From positions 434,001-498,000 of the forward strand of contig JBAJFE010000039.1 in the NCBI GenBank assembly GCA_037903355.1: a DNA stretch of 64,000 nucleotides, written 5' to 3'. This document shows positions 12,509 through 23,429 of this stretch, in pieces. The notes beneath the pieces were generated by a model. That model made no database searches, had not been told where the DNA came from, and saw only the letters and a list, made by a program, of their open reading frames with translations. The stretch comes from Trichuris trichiura. Taxonomy: Eukaryota > Nematoda > Enoplea > Trichinellida > Trichuridae. The position numbers and the translations under genes are program-made. Every line of letters begins with the position of its first letter. Positions within the stretch are counted from its first letter, which is position 1.

Positions 12509-12515
12509 TATAAAA
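12509..12515 (+). promoter_or_regulatory. TATA box of peptide gene 4
   Basis: TATAAAA in the context GAGTATAAAA lies 46 bases before the ATG at 12555. The same GAGTATAAAA context is found before gene 5. An out-of-frame upstream ATG lies at 12539. Confidence 0.65.
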
Positions 12516-12554
12516 TACCTCAGAAAGCAAGGACTAGCATGGACGGTTCGTACT

Positions 12555-13061
12555 ATGAAGCGGTTGACCAAGTTTACATTGCTATTCGCGCTTGCCATCG
12601 CGATTGTTATTCTAGGCACTCATGCTGAAGGTGAGAAAGCAATTCCTTTGTCATATACTTCCAGATGTATCGAATAGAAAAGTGTGATAACGATATAGAA
12701 CCGCTGAATGAATGCAATACATGAGTTTATAAGTAATGCTATGAACACGGAAACGTTCAAACTAGGGGTTCATAGCGATTTTCTACATGACTTACGGAGC
12801 CATTATAAAGTTTTCATTATTCTTTAATTCCATTAACTTCGCCGCATGTTCTAAGGCCGAGAAGACACGCCAAAATTTATGGGGGAGAATCAAGAACGAG
12901 TCCTTGAAAAGAGACACACGCGCTCTCGACTGCCACCTAGGAAGCCCAGCAAGGGGAACAGAGGACGCCCTCCGCTGCTACCCAGGCCTGGCAGACCACG
13001 CCCTCCGCTGAAACCCAGGCCTGGCGGACCACGCCCACTGCCGCGCCCTATTTATGTTTGA
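12555..13061 (+). CDS. Pro/Arg-rich antimicrobial-like peptide precursor ending RPIYV (peptide gene 4)
   Basis: The exons are 12555-12630 (76 bases, signal peptide MKRLTKFTLLFALAIAIV...) and 12856-13061, giving 93 residues. The donor is GTGAGA and the acceptor ATGTTCTAAG, phase 1. Exon 2 encodes the spacer REDTPKFMGE, the site NQERVLEKR, and a mature part of about 48 residues starting HTRSRLPPRKP. It is strongly cationic and about 40 percent Pro, has no Cys, and contains an 11-residue repeat (RPPLLPRPGRP, RPPLKPRPGGP) before the end PRPLPRPIYV. This composition and C-terminus are those of a proline-rich antimicrobial peptide of the drosocin/apidaecin type. It is a close tandem paralogue of gene 5. 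A further cut after RSR would shorten the peptide. Antibacterial activity is inferred. Confidence 0.78.
12964..13033 (+). repeat. 33-base internal repeat in the mature region of gene 4
   Basis: Two consecutive 33-base units beginning ACGCCCTCCGCTG encode 11-residue Pro/Arg units, and a partial third unit follows. Gene 5 has a single version, so the repeat grew after the gene duplication or was lost in gene 5. Confidence 0.7.
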
Positions 13062-13860
13062 ACGAGAACGACTCGTTTGATTGATATTCACCAAGCGGTC
13101 AGAAAGTCATCTTGATTACTTGGAACACTTTTACAGGGGTGAACAGAAAATTACAAGATTTTTCCTTGTCCGCAAAGGGCAAGGTGAAGTACATATTGTT
13201 GTACACTTTCTATTGCTGTCAGCATTATTCATTAATTCGTATTAAAGAATTTTGAAAACGGTATTCAGGCTACTCTTGCCACGAAAGTGTATTACACTAT
13301 ACCTCTATGATGGTTTGGAATTGAAGATGAAAGACCAAAGGCGGTAGCTCGAGATAGCTCAGCGCTCCCACCTACAATCTTCTGAACCTACGAAAATAGA
13401 ATTGGAGCACGTCAGAGAAGCGGCCATACCTCTCTTGATGCGTTTAAAAAGTAGGCGGACGAAAAAACGTTCGGGATACTATGGCGCAGAATTTCGAAAA
13501 TTTACACATCTCACGATGAACCTAAAGAATTGAACACCGTCCAGAGTTTTCAAATAAATCTTTCTCGCTAAGTAATTGAATAAAACTTATTCGCACTGGA
13601 CCATATTTTTCCTTGTTATTTGTACTGACGAACTCGATTTGTGTATACTTTTTAAGAGCTGCGCGACCTCAACGTTTGCATATCATTGTATTTCACGTAA
13701 TCTTCTGTCTAGTCGTCTCTACCTTCTAAGACAGTAAAACAGCCGTGCGCAATGCTATTGCTCTGTTACCACGCCATGTTTGAATTCATACTTCTCAGTA
13801 TTTGGCGTGCTTGCTTAGTAGGTTTCCACCGTTTAGTCTGCGCCGCAATCGCGCACAGGT
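13062..13860. other. 3' flank of gene 4, no gene seen
   Basis: The stretch is homologous to 17491-18300 downstream of gene 5. It shows no open frame of its own. Confidence 0.4.
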
Positions 13861-16800
13861 TGTCCAGTACTCTACGTTACCTAAGTAAACGATTCATGTA
13901 ACGGATGTGCAACTCTTGATTTTGACACTCGTTAAATGACATCTCAAATTTATTCTGACAAATTGCGAGATATTTGACATGCAGTTGACCCGTCGGTTAG
14001 CGCCTTCACCAGCTCCAAGCGAAAAATCCCCCGATTCCAGACGATAAACAAAACATGGCAAACATGATCTAACGTCTTTGAACATGAATTCATGCAGCCC
14101 AACTGTAACGGCGGCAAGTGTCCCATTAATTATTGATGGAACCGCCAACTTAGTTCAGTTATCCATGGAAAAAATTTCACAAATTGAATGATTGTACGAA
14201 CGCAGAAAAGCAGAAAGAATTTTTAAAAATTCTCACATATGTTCTGGCGTTGTTGGTGCCTTACGACGGGTACAAGTTAGAGTGCTGAATATCAAAACTT
14301 GGAATCTTAGAACTTGAATCTCAATATGCTATACATCATAGCTTAATGAACCCTGAAAATCACGAACCCTGGCAGAAGAATCTGTCAGCACGATGGCACC
14401 CTTGCACCTCTCTCAGAATTTTACCCCGCTGTAGAGGTTCTGTACTACTTATAATTTCCACCTGTTTCCTGACTAAGAGTTCAGTACTTATACATTTTTG
14501 TCTCTAAAATCTATTGTTCATTCCAAAGCATTCGACATGTGTCTGCCTCGCCAGAGCGTCATTAGTTTAGCACACGCACTTCCATGGTTTCTTCACATTC
14601 AGGGATGCTGTACAACGTCAGGCCGTCTGAGGTAGACGTCTTCCTCAGATTGCATGCCATCACTCTTTCAAAAACATTTTTTAACATTTTTGCTGTTACA
14701 ACTCTTTCGTCATTGTGAAGCACAAAACTATGGAACGGAACCATCCGCGGCAATAACAGCAAGCTAAGTAATTCAAAGCAAATGACTTTTTAACGCTGTT
14801 TTTGAATTTCATGCGCGTGTTTTTTATAACTGAGAGCCACAAAGCGTTCATTTCAACTTACCGCTAAACAGTGGTTCGAAGCTTTCAGAGCTTTGCATGC
14901 TCCGTTGTCAACGATAAGAATTGTTGTTAGACTGTCTTCGACTGTTTATTGGTACGTGAAACTAAACGCTTTGTAGCTTTCTTTAATAAAAAGCATACAC
15001 ATGAAAGTGAATTAATGTGAATTAAACTTTTCGACGTTCTACTGCTCAATACATTCATTTCTAATTGAACATTCTACACCCACTCAGCGTAAATGTCAAA
15101 GTTACGCTCTTTACCGTGACATTAAAAATGGCTTCTGTCTTTTCTCTGGATATATTGCGCTCAATCAAGGAAGCATAGAAAAGTTAACCGAAAATGAGTG
15201 CCCACAGAAGCGGATACGAAGGCTGCGCATGCAAGACCAACTATTCAACGGCAGTAGCCCTGAACTAACATGCAACTGTGCACGCATTAAGAAGGAATCA
15301 TAAGATGCTTTGCCGCGTGAAGCGATAGCAAAAAACTAGTGCAAATAGAAAAGAAGGGGTGAAGTTCGCATTTGCGTCAGTGATGCACTAAGTTGTTCCG
15401 TGACATTATCCGGCACTACTTTATGAGCACGCTGCAACGTATAGTAGGTCGCCACAAATCAGGAAGATAGGTTGTGACGACAGTGAAAACTAGAGAGACG
15501 TAACAGATTTGAATAACTGCAATGCACTTACTCCTGGCATTTGCTACCACTCATGACCACTTTACGCTGATACCTGCTCACTGAATGTTCAGTCAGCAGG
15601 TCGATGCTGCAACGATGGCCGTTTCTGGTACCTTTCTTAGTCACTTTCATTTGTTATCACCACAAACCCATGAATCGTAACTTTGCGGGCGACCATCGTA
15701 ATCAACACAGAAATCAGTTCTTAAATTTCACACTCGCCTTGGTCATGAACCTCAAATATTCAGCTTCGAAACGTTCATCTTGACCCATTCTAGCGTAGGC
15801 AATAAAACTGCACTACCTGCGGCGGCCATTTTATCTCCCTGAATTAGTTTCATTTCTCCTTCATCTAATCTAACAGCCTCCTTTATGATACAACTTCTGT
15901 TAACTCATATGGTATCTGAAGACGAAGACGAGACAGACAGCCAATGAATACACTGCGCCTGCTGCTCTGAGTAGCAGCGATACAGCATATTCATTAATCC
16001 CGCACATCGTACATCTCGATGATGCAGGATTAATCGTGACCTACTGTATATGTGCAGGCGCCTGAAACCTTTCACCCACCTCACAATGAGCTTACATTGT
16101 CTTCCTAGTCTTAGTATGTGAAAAATTGCTATCACGTCCACGGAAAAGTCTAAGCGTTTGCTTTAAAACGCCAATAACTGACAATATTCATTGCTGCACA
16201 TAGTCGACAGGGAACTTTTTGAGAATACCATTAATTAGCAGTTGTTCTTTTGACACGTATTACCTATTTTTCTTAGGGCGCTGAGACTAGACAGAATCGC
16301 TGATACATACAACCTAGGCTTACAACCTAGGAAGACCAGCACCTAGTACACAGCGAAAGAACAAACTGCACCGCGTTCTTCTTTGTCAGCTTTACGTCAG
16401 CCCTATCTTACTCAGTCACCTCGCTGATGACGAAAAGCTTGATAAAAGATTTATTTTTCCCTCTCTTACGGCTTCTTTCAGGAAGTATGTCCTACAGTAG
16501 ATACTACTTTCATCCGTGCAAGAATACGCCTAAGTAAAATGCTGCAAAGCAATTACGATTACAATCACCGGGGCAATGACTATAGCACATTTCTCTGTCT
16601 ATTCTTCTCAATAACAAGCTTTGTCATTTAGTCTAAAATGCTCATTGTGATCTGACGACATAGCATGTTAGGAGAAAAAAGAAAGCCACATACCTACTCT
16701 CCACATTGGCACATGCTTTTCTCACGTGCCAACGTCACCTTTGCTCGCAAGTGAAAGAAGCTACTTTATTAGCCCATTCATTTAAGGTTCAGGGTTGCGC

Positions 16801-16975
16801 TTGCCAGTTTAGAATTTGGTTGCAGCTAACATGCTATGGTGGGTTCCAGCAAGAACTTGGAGGTAATGGATTATGCTGGCTTCCCTGAGTGATGCTATCT
16901 CTTTAAGTGATTTATTCCAAGACATATGTACCAGTTTGCGCACGTCCGAGATGAGTTTAACAGCGCAGATGAGAG

Positions 16976-16982
16976 TATAAAA
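16976..16982 (+). promoter_or_regulatory. TATA box of peptide gene 5
   Basis: TATAAAA in the context GAGTATAAAA lies 47 bases before the ATG at 17023. The upstream ATG seen before genes 3 and 4 has changed to GTACGG here and is lost. Confidence 0.65.
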
Positions 16983-17022
16983 TGGCATCGGAAAGCAATG
17001 ACTGGTACGGACGGTTAGTACT

Positions 17023-17490
17023 ATGAAGCGTCTGACTACTTTTACATTGCTGTTCGCGGTTTCCATCGCGATTGTTGCTCTAGGCGCTCATGCTGCAGGT
17101 GAGAAAGCAATTCCTTTGTGATATACTTACTAGATCTATCGAATAGAAAAGTGTGATAACAATAGAGAACCGCTGAACTAACGTGGTACATAAGTTCATT
17201 ATAACGAATGCTCAAAATAGGAGCTTAAAGCGATTTCCTTTGGGGTTTAAGCTGCCATTATAAACAGTTTCCGTTATTCAAGCGTTATCCTTTAATTCCG
17301 TTAACTTCGTCGCATGTTCTAAGGCCAAGAGGACACGCCCAGATTCATGGAGGAGAATCAAGAACTGGTCCTTGAACAGAGGCACAAACGCTCTCGACCG
17401 ACGCCTGGCGGAAGGGGGGGCAGAGGAGGTCCACCGGTGAAGCCACGACCTGGCTTCCCACGTCCACCGCCGCGCCCTATTAGAGTTTGA
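17023..17490 (+). CDS. Pro/Arg/Gly-rich antimicrobial-like peptide precursor ending RPIRV (peptide gene 5)
   Basis: The exons are 17023-17098 (76 bases, signal peptide MKRLTTFTLLFAVSIAIV...) and 17324-17490, giving 80 residues. The donor is GTGAGA and the acceptor ATGTTCTAAG, phase 1. Exon 2 encodes QEDTPRFMEENQELVLEQR, then HKR, then a peptide starting SRPTPGGRGG and ending with the run KPRPGFPRPPPRPIRV. The usual EKR site has become EQR, but a new KR follows two residues later, so processing could shift. The last five residues RPIRV are identical to the end of Drosophila drosocin (known family fact), a class II proline-rich peptide that acts at translation termination. It is a tandem paralogue of gene 4. 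The activity claim is inference. Confidence 0.78.
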
Positions 17491-20337
17491 ACAAGAACGA
17501 TCCGTTTAATTGATATTCACAAAGCGTTTAAAAAGCCATCATGACTACTTGAAACACTTTTACAAGGCTGATTAGAAAATTAGAAGATTCGTGCCTGTCT
17601 ACAATGGCAAAGTAAAGCAAATACTGTTGTATACTTTCTATTGCTGTCAGCAATATTCATGAATTCGTATTAAAAAATGGAAAACGATATTCAGGTTACT
17701 CCTGCGTGAAAAGCACATTGCGCTACGGCACTATGATAATTTTGAAAAGGCAATGAAAGATCAAAGCTGGACGCTCGAGAGTGCGCTCCGCTCCCAGCTG
17801 TAATCCTCTGAGCGTACGAAAGCAGAATCAGAGCATTTTGGGGGAAGGAGTCGCACATCTCCTAATGCGTTTGAAAGGTGGGCTGATGAGAAAATAGTTG
17901 GGATACCGTGGTGCAGAATTTTGAAAGTAATTATCTCAAGATGAACCTAAACCGTTGATATACCGCCAGCAATTTTTAACTGTCTTTTTCGTTAAATAAT
18001 TGAATATAACTAATTCCCACAGGAGCTTATTTTTCCTTGACGTTTCTACTAACGAACTCAATTTGTGTACACTTTTTAAGAGCCGCACATTTTTGAACGT
18101 TTGCATACCATTTTATTTCACGTAATCGCCCGCTTAGTCGTTCCTAGTTTCTACGACAGTGAAATAGCCATGCGCATTGCGGTCGCTATGTTAGCACGCG
18201 ATGTTGATATTCGTTTTTAGGAGTATTTAATGCGCTTGCTGTAATACGCTCCCACTGTTTAGTCTGCGTCCCATTGGCGCATAAATTTTTACGATGGCCT
18301 AATATGTTACTTAAGTAAACGGTTCTTTTAGCTGATCTATAAGGTTTCTTGTTGAAAAGTGTCAGATCGCGTTTACTCTGTTTACTTGATTGCCATGAAC
18401 GGGGCAGCATTCCGGAAGTTGTTGATGATGTCGTCAGCGTGTTGATAATCTGAGTTCCAAAAGTTTCGCGTTTCTTGAAAATAAATAAAATGGGTGAAAG
18501 CTAACCTATCGCGTTTGCAGATGGAAGCCTGTATCGCTAAGACAGCGAATTGATATCAGTCGCTTCTTTTTTCCTTAATTGTTGACGTAATAGGCGCATA
18601 AGTTCAAATATCCATAGATTAAGTTTCAACAATTGGTTTTTGGAATCGACAGAAGCTGAATGCTTTTGCACAGAATTTTAAAATATGCTCTCGAATTCTA
18701 ACATCTGTAGAGCTGGTGCGGCTCGAGACGTTGGTTATGAAAATCTGAAATCTGCGAATCGTAAACAATCAATGGTCTAGAAAACCTGAAATTAATGAGC
18801 GTAGGCGGGGTGAATCCGCTAGCAGACGGCCGCCTTGCAGCTCATTAAGAATTTGACTCTTTCAGTGCCTGGAAACTTTAGGTTTTGTAACCCGTTCAAC
18901 GTTTCAAAAGCTCGACACCTGCCCACCTTTCAGAGCCTCCATTGGTGTAGGATGTAAGATCTCATGGATATTCCACTGACAGAATTGTGACGTTGGCTGT
19001 CTGAAGTAAATGGGTTTTTGAAATTGCGAAAATCCTCAGCATGCGGAACGTTCAGAGTATTTTGCTAGGAAACACCCTTCGGCAATCTGAGCTTTCGAAG
19101 TAGATCCCTGTGTGGCATAATAACGCGCAGCAAATGGTAGCGTGAATTTTCTAATGCGCTACGGCTAAGCATGTTTATTTGTAATTGAGCACAGTAGCGC
19201 ACTACTTGTGAAACAACTGGGTTAGCGCAACAAATAAGCAATTGATCTAAAACAATAAAAATTATTTACGGAGTAATGGTTGCCGTGTTACGCGTTTAAA
19301 GTCGTAACGCCTCCAGATGCAAGCTAACTCCTGTGGAAGAAAAAGATGGCAACGTTACTTTGGCAGGAAGAAAATATTCTGACAAAACTTCACGAATACG
19401 ATTTCACCTACTTTGAAAAATCAACGCGCTCATTGCCACCTATTAAAAATTACAAAAAGTCTTTCCAGTACTAATAACATTTCAATCTAGTCTAGGAGAG
19501 GTAAACTAGTTGAAAAGAAATTGAATTTGTAAGTTCTTTTTTGACGTGAACTTAAATAAACTAGTCTTCGGTATACTTTGACAAAGTGGCTACGTGAAAA
19601 TGCATACAATGTTACATTTTCAATTCTTGTTTTTCTACGGAGACGGATAGAACAAGTGTCAAACATTTGTACGTGCATTTTTTGTCAATCCCCGTCACTA
19701 AAAAACACGATTTTTCTATACTTGCAGGTAAGTTATCTCATTAACAGTTTCAACCTTTCAACCTCACCGTTATCTACGCTGGTCACAAGTAAGGGACTAC
19801 AGCAGATCAACAAACGTTCGACACATATTTCGTGAGGTGTGAAATAATCAGGCAGCTGTTATTCTCGACAAGACGAATTACATGCAGCACCTACACTTGC
19901 CCCTACGACGGCTCTTGCACTTTTTGCGTTTGAAAGGAATTTCATGGCAATCCAGCCGCATTCGCAAGGTCAACTACAAAACTAAACACTGAATCCAGCA
20001 CGCCACGGTGCCTCCATGAATTTTAATTTCTTGTTCAGAAAATGGAACGTATTCAAAAAGTGTGATCTATAAGATTTACTTGAATTTGAATATTTCTACT
20101 GGGGTTCGCACGCAGCGCTACAAACACACTAATAGTCAACTGCGCGCCTGAGAATAACATCAACGCAAATGAGTTCACAAATTGAACATAAATTTAAGTT
20201 TATATTTTGAACACCTACACTTATTGCTCTACCGGGTTCGCTGTAGAACTTGAATTAAAAACCCTTCGGGGCAGTCATACCATCTCAGGTGACAAGTGCG
20301 CAAAATGCAGGACAAACAGACGTGGTCTCTTTTCTTC
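17491..20337. other. 3' flank of gene 5 and intergenic, no gene seen
   Basis: The stretch to about 18300 is the copy of the gene 4 flank. From 18330 to 20337 I see no exon of the family and no recognisable protein. Confidence 0.4.
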
Positions 20338-20380
20338 TTTATAACGAGCGGAAAGTAGCTGCTCATACAGCACTAAAAAG

Positions 20381-21001
20381 ATGAACTTGCTCTATTTTCT
20401 CTTCGTACTGGTTGTCACCACAGCAACAACTGTTAGTGCTCATTCCAGCGAGTCAGGTAAGCAACAGAAAACTTTGAAAGATATCGATACATCTTTGAGA
20501 GTTTGAGCTGCCCTACGAAAGAGACAAGAACCTACACTAAATTTCTTTGCAACACCATTTGACATACACTAGGGTTTTCCTTAATTTTCTATTGGATACA
20601 CTTTATCAAAGTTAAGAAGGTGCTAGACACCAAAGGCCATGAGTTATATAGATACTTTAACTTATGATCCAGATAGCGGCAGCCGGGAACGTGGAGGCCA
20701 TCATCGTCATAGACGTCAGCAACCTCCCCCGCCGCATGGCCATGGGCATGAACCATACAGCAGATACGATGAACATTATCATGGTCAACCTCCACCCCCA
20801 CCGCCGCATGGCCATGGGAATGAACCACACAGCAGATATGGTGAAGACCATCATGGTCATCCTCCACCCCCACCGCCTCATGGCCATGGAGGTGGACCAT
20901 ACAGCAGATATGGTGAAGACTATCGAGGTCATCCTCCACCGCCACCACCGAGAGGCGGCTACGAACATCACCCACCACACTATGGTGGCCACCATCCTTA
21001 A
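20381..21001 (+). CDS. secreted His/Pro-rich repeat protein precursor (peptide gene 6)
   Basis: The exons are 20381-20456 (76 bases) and 20652-21001, giving 141 residues. Exon 1 encodes the signal peptide MNLLYFLFVLVVTTATTVSA then HSSES. The acceptor GTTATATAG is supported by the paralogous TAATACAG at 25438. Exon 2 reads DTLTYDPDSGSRERGG, then HHRHRRQQPPPP, and then tandem units of about 24 residues: a run of four to six Pro, HGHG, a variable stretch, SRYGED or similar, and HHG. It ends HYGGHHP. An RR before QQ could be a cleavage site leaving pyroglutamate. A TATA-like TTATAAC lies about 40 bases upstream, and AATAAA signals the 3' end near 21113. It may be an antimicrobial, metal-binding or matrix peptide. 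No named homologue is recognised. Confidence 0.68.
20718..20960 (+). repeat. 72-base coding tandem repeat in gene 6
   Basis: About three and a half units encode Pro-run, HGHG, SRY(G/D)E(D/H) and HHG-type blocks. The third and fourth units keep the six-proline run; the first has four. The partial last unit replaces HGHG by RGGYEHH. Confidence 0.8.
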
Positions 21002-21111
21002 TGCACGAGTTCATCGTCCATACACATATCCAATGTGCCACGTGATTAGCCCCAATGGAATATGCGTTCAATAGCGTTTACAAGACAATGTATTTGAATT
21101 GAAATCATAAG

Positions 21112-21117
21112 AATAAA
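21112..21117 (+). terminator. polyadenylation signal of gene 6
   Basis: AATAAA lies about 110 bases after the stop of gene 6. The same signal is conserved in the duplicate at about 25729. Confidence 0.5.
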
Positions 21118-22225
21118 ACGCACTAATATTTACGCGCTTACAATAAACCGAAACACCCTAAAAACGTTGCTCAATATTATACAGAATTCCCTAGTGTGCA
21201 CTTAAGCTTACTGAATAGAAGGCAACGCAGCTAATCTTTGACGTCTTTGTAGTCTGTAGCATAATCTTCGAAACAGAGCTCACAGATATAGCTACAAAGG
21301 ACTAGATGTTGTTCACCCTGTGCCATTGCGGCGGGCTGCTCTCTGTCAAAACTTTGGAAAGCTGGAATCGAGGTTAAGCAAAAAGACGGCCCTATTAAAT
21401 TTGCAGATTGACAGTGGCTAATATATTCCAACTTTAATAGTAGAATAATCAAAAACTCTGAAGTTAATTACAAGGCAAGAAGCTGTCCTGTGAGTGCAAC
21501 AGCAAACTCCTCTTCTCCAATATAAATCACAGGGAAAAAACTTCTCGGTTAATTAAGCATGGAGCAAAAACTGAAGATGCATTGAAGCGAAACGATGGAT
21601 ATTTTAATTAGGTCATTCTCTGTTACATGCTGAGTGGTATGTATTAACCTAGCAAAAAGTTACAAGTACACCAACAACAGTAGAAAACTAATCAATTTTG
21701 CCTCTCACAGTGTGCAGTGAACTTGTAAGGCAAAAGAGATTTGAAAGTTTTTTCAATTGCACTTTTATCGTTTTTTGAATGCATTAGTGCGTACGCACGT
21801 ATGAGGAAACGGCTGAAGTTATGAACTGTTGCCTACAACAACAATCAAGAAAGCAGTGCGCAAGTTAGACGTCTACTCAGCTCATCATGCAGTCGGTTAT
21901 TTACTGAACCTAATAAGATTATTATATCTTACGCTCCGCAAATGAAAGGGTTGGATGTAGAAGAGCACGAATTGCTGGAGCACATTGCTATTATTGAGAA
22001 TATATTCTAAACGGTCCCGATTGATTCACTCTTCAGGGTAGGTACCACTCAACTGTACATGCGTTCAAATAGAGGAGAGTAAAACGTTATCACCTGCTAT
22101 CGATAATTTTGTTCTCGCATATCGTGAACGGCAAAAGCTTTCATGCGGAAATTGCAGGAAAGCCATATTACAGAGCAAAAAACCTATAATTTAACTTGAA
22201 CACGCGTAGTCGTAGCGTTAAAATG

Positions 22226-22291
<66 letters not shown>
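22226..22291. repeat. (TAA)n microsatellite
   Basis: About 22 uninterrupted TAA units. A longer allele of the same tract lies in the duplicated block at 26828. Confidence 0.95.
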
Positions 22292-22292
<1 letters not shown>

Positions 22293-23377
22293 TGAATGAA
22301 AAATAATAGCAATATCGTTGTTTTCTTGTAGCAAAAATCAAGACCAGCCTATTTTAGTTAAAGTTAAATCAATCGAAGCATACCACCCACTTACGATCTG
22401 TCAGCAGCGCGCAAAGGAAACACCGCAGGGCACGTTAGCGGCAGGAAGCTTAAGTTGCAGCAGTTGTTTCGATTTGCTTTGTCATTTCTTACAGCGAGCA
22501 GCATTTGGTGCGATTTATTGAACTTATCCAAAGGTCGCTCGCTCTGACACCTCTATCCAGATTAATGCTGCGCCTCTCCCGAATGAAAAAACCTCATCTA
22601 TTTTTCACAGCTAAAAATGGCTTTGTTGACGACATTTAATAAAACTTGTTAATATACAACTTCCTTTTATGAGAACCTATATTCACGTATTACTATTACT
22701 CTTGTTGTTGTAGTTGTACTGTAAATGAGTGTAATAAGACATTCTTCTTCGGCAGTAAGAAGAGCACAAGTTTCTACCCAATCCCGCAGTTGTTTGGGGA
22801 CCCAATTGTCATATTTTTAGTCCGTTTTTTCAAAGACTTTCGACATAAGAAGTATATTTCGCAAGCATTCTACACCGACCATGAAACCATTCGCGTTCTG
22901 GAAGCTCTGTACGTTCTTTCCCAAGATATTAGTTATGAAACTTTGAGACGTGTTCTGCATTTAAGATGTAGCTTCCTAGTATATGTACATGCACAATTTC
23001 ATGACTGCATGAGGATGAACAGCCAGTGGCAACTGTAATATTTTTTTCAAGACCGCCAATTTTTCAAAACTACAAGGAACCGTTCGTCGGAGAGATGGCA
23101 AGCATGACAAAAGCATCGTCAAAACGACGGAACCGGTTCTATTGTCAGGAATCTCCAAAGCACGGTAATGAAAGACTTCGCTATTTTGAGTAATAGCACA
23201 TTCAGGCACTGACGGTTAAGAGCTCCGAGCGACTGACATGGAGCAACCTGAAGTGGTCAACTGAAGTGGAGCGAACTAGCATTGCGTCCATATACTACAT
23301 CAAGGCTGAAGCGGTAAACTTCCCACCTAAGGAGGTGGTCGACATAAAGAGGTGGTTAACCTTGGACGTTACACCAT

Positions 23378-23391
23378 ATATATATATATAT
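23378..23391. repeat. short (TA)n tract
   Basis: A run of alternating TA lies just before the start of duplicated block A copy 2, close to the duplication boundary. Confidence 0.7.
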
Positions 23392-23429
23392 ACATGCGCG
23401 TGACGTAACGGACTAGAATGTTCAGGCTA

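Larger units (their letters stand above)
11030..13900 (+). repeat. tandem duplicated block C, copy 1 (around peptide gene 4)
   Basis: Segments of this stretch align with 13860-18330. Examples are 11035-11140 with about 15045-15160, 11230-11420 with 16140-16310, 11420-12080 with 13870-14540, and 12085-13870 with 16570-18300, including the TATA box and both exons of genes 4 and 5. The order of the 5' flank pieces differs between copies, so the duplication was followed by rearrangement or insertion. Confidence 0.75.
13861..18330 (+). repeat. tandem duplicated block C, copy 2 (around peptide gene 5)
   Basis: This stretch corresponds to 11030-13900. The copy is longer because material at about 14560-16570 only partly matches copy 1 and its matching pieces are in a different order. 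Both copies carry a complete two-exon peptide gene with its own TATA box. Confidence 0.7.
20457..23090 (+). repeat. segmental duplication block B, copy 1
   Basis: From the first intron of gene 6 through its 3' flank, including the (TAA)n tract, the sequence aligns with 24977-27680. Homology starts almost exactly at the GT donor of exon 1, so exon 1 itself is not part of the duplicate. Confidence 0.85.

Noticed and set aside
20589..21071. 160-codon minus-strand and 136-codon plus-strand alternate frames over gene 6
   Set aside because: They are shadows of the 72-base coding repeat. The chosen frame is the one that joins the signal exon and has paralogue support.
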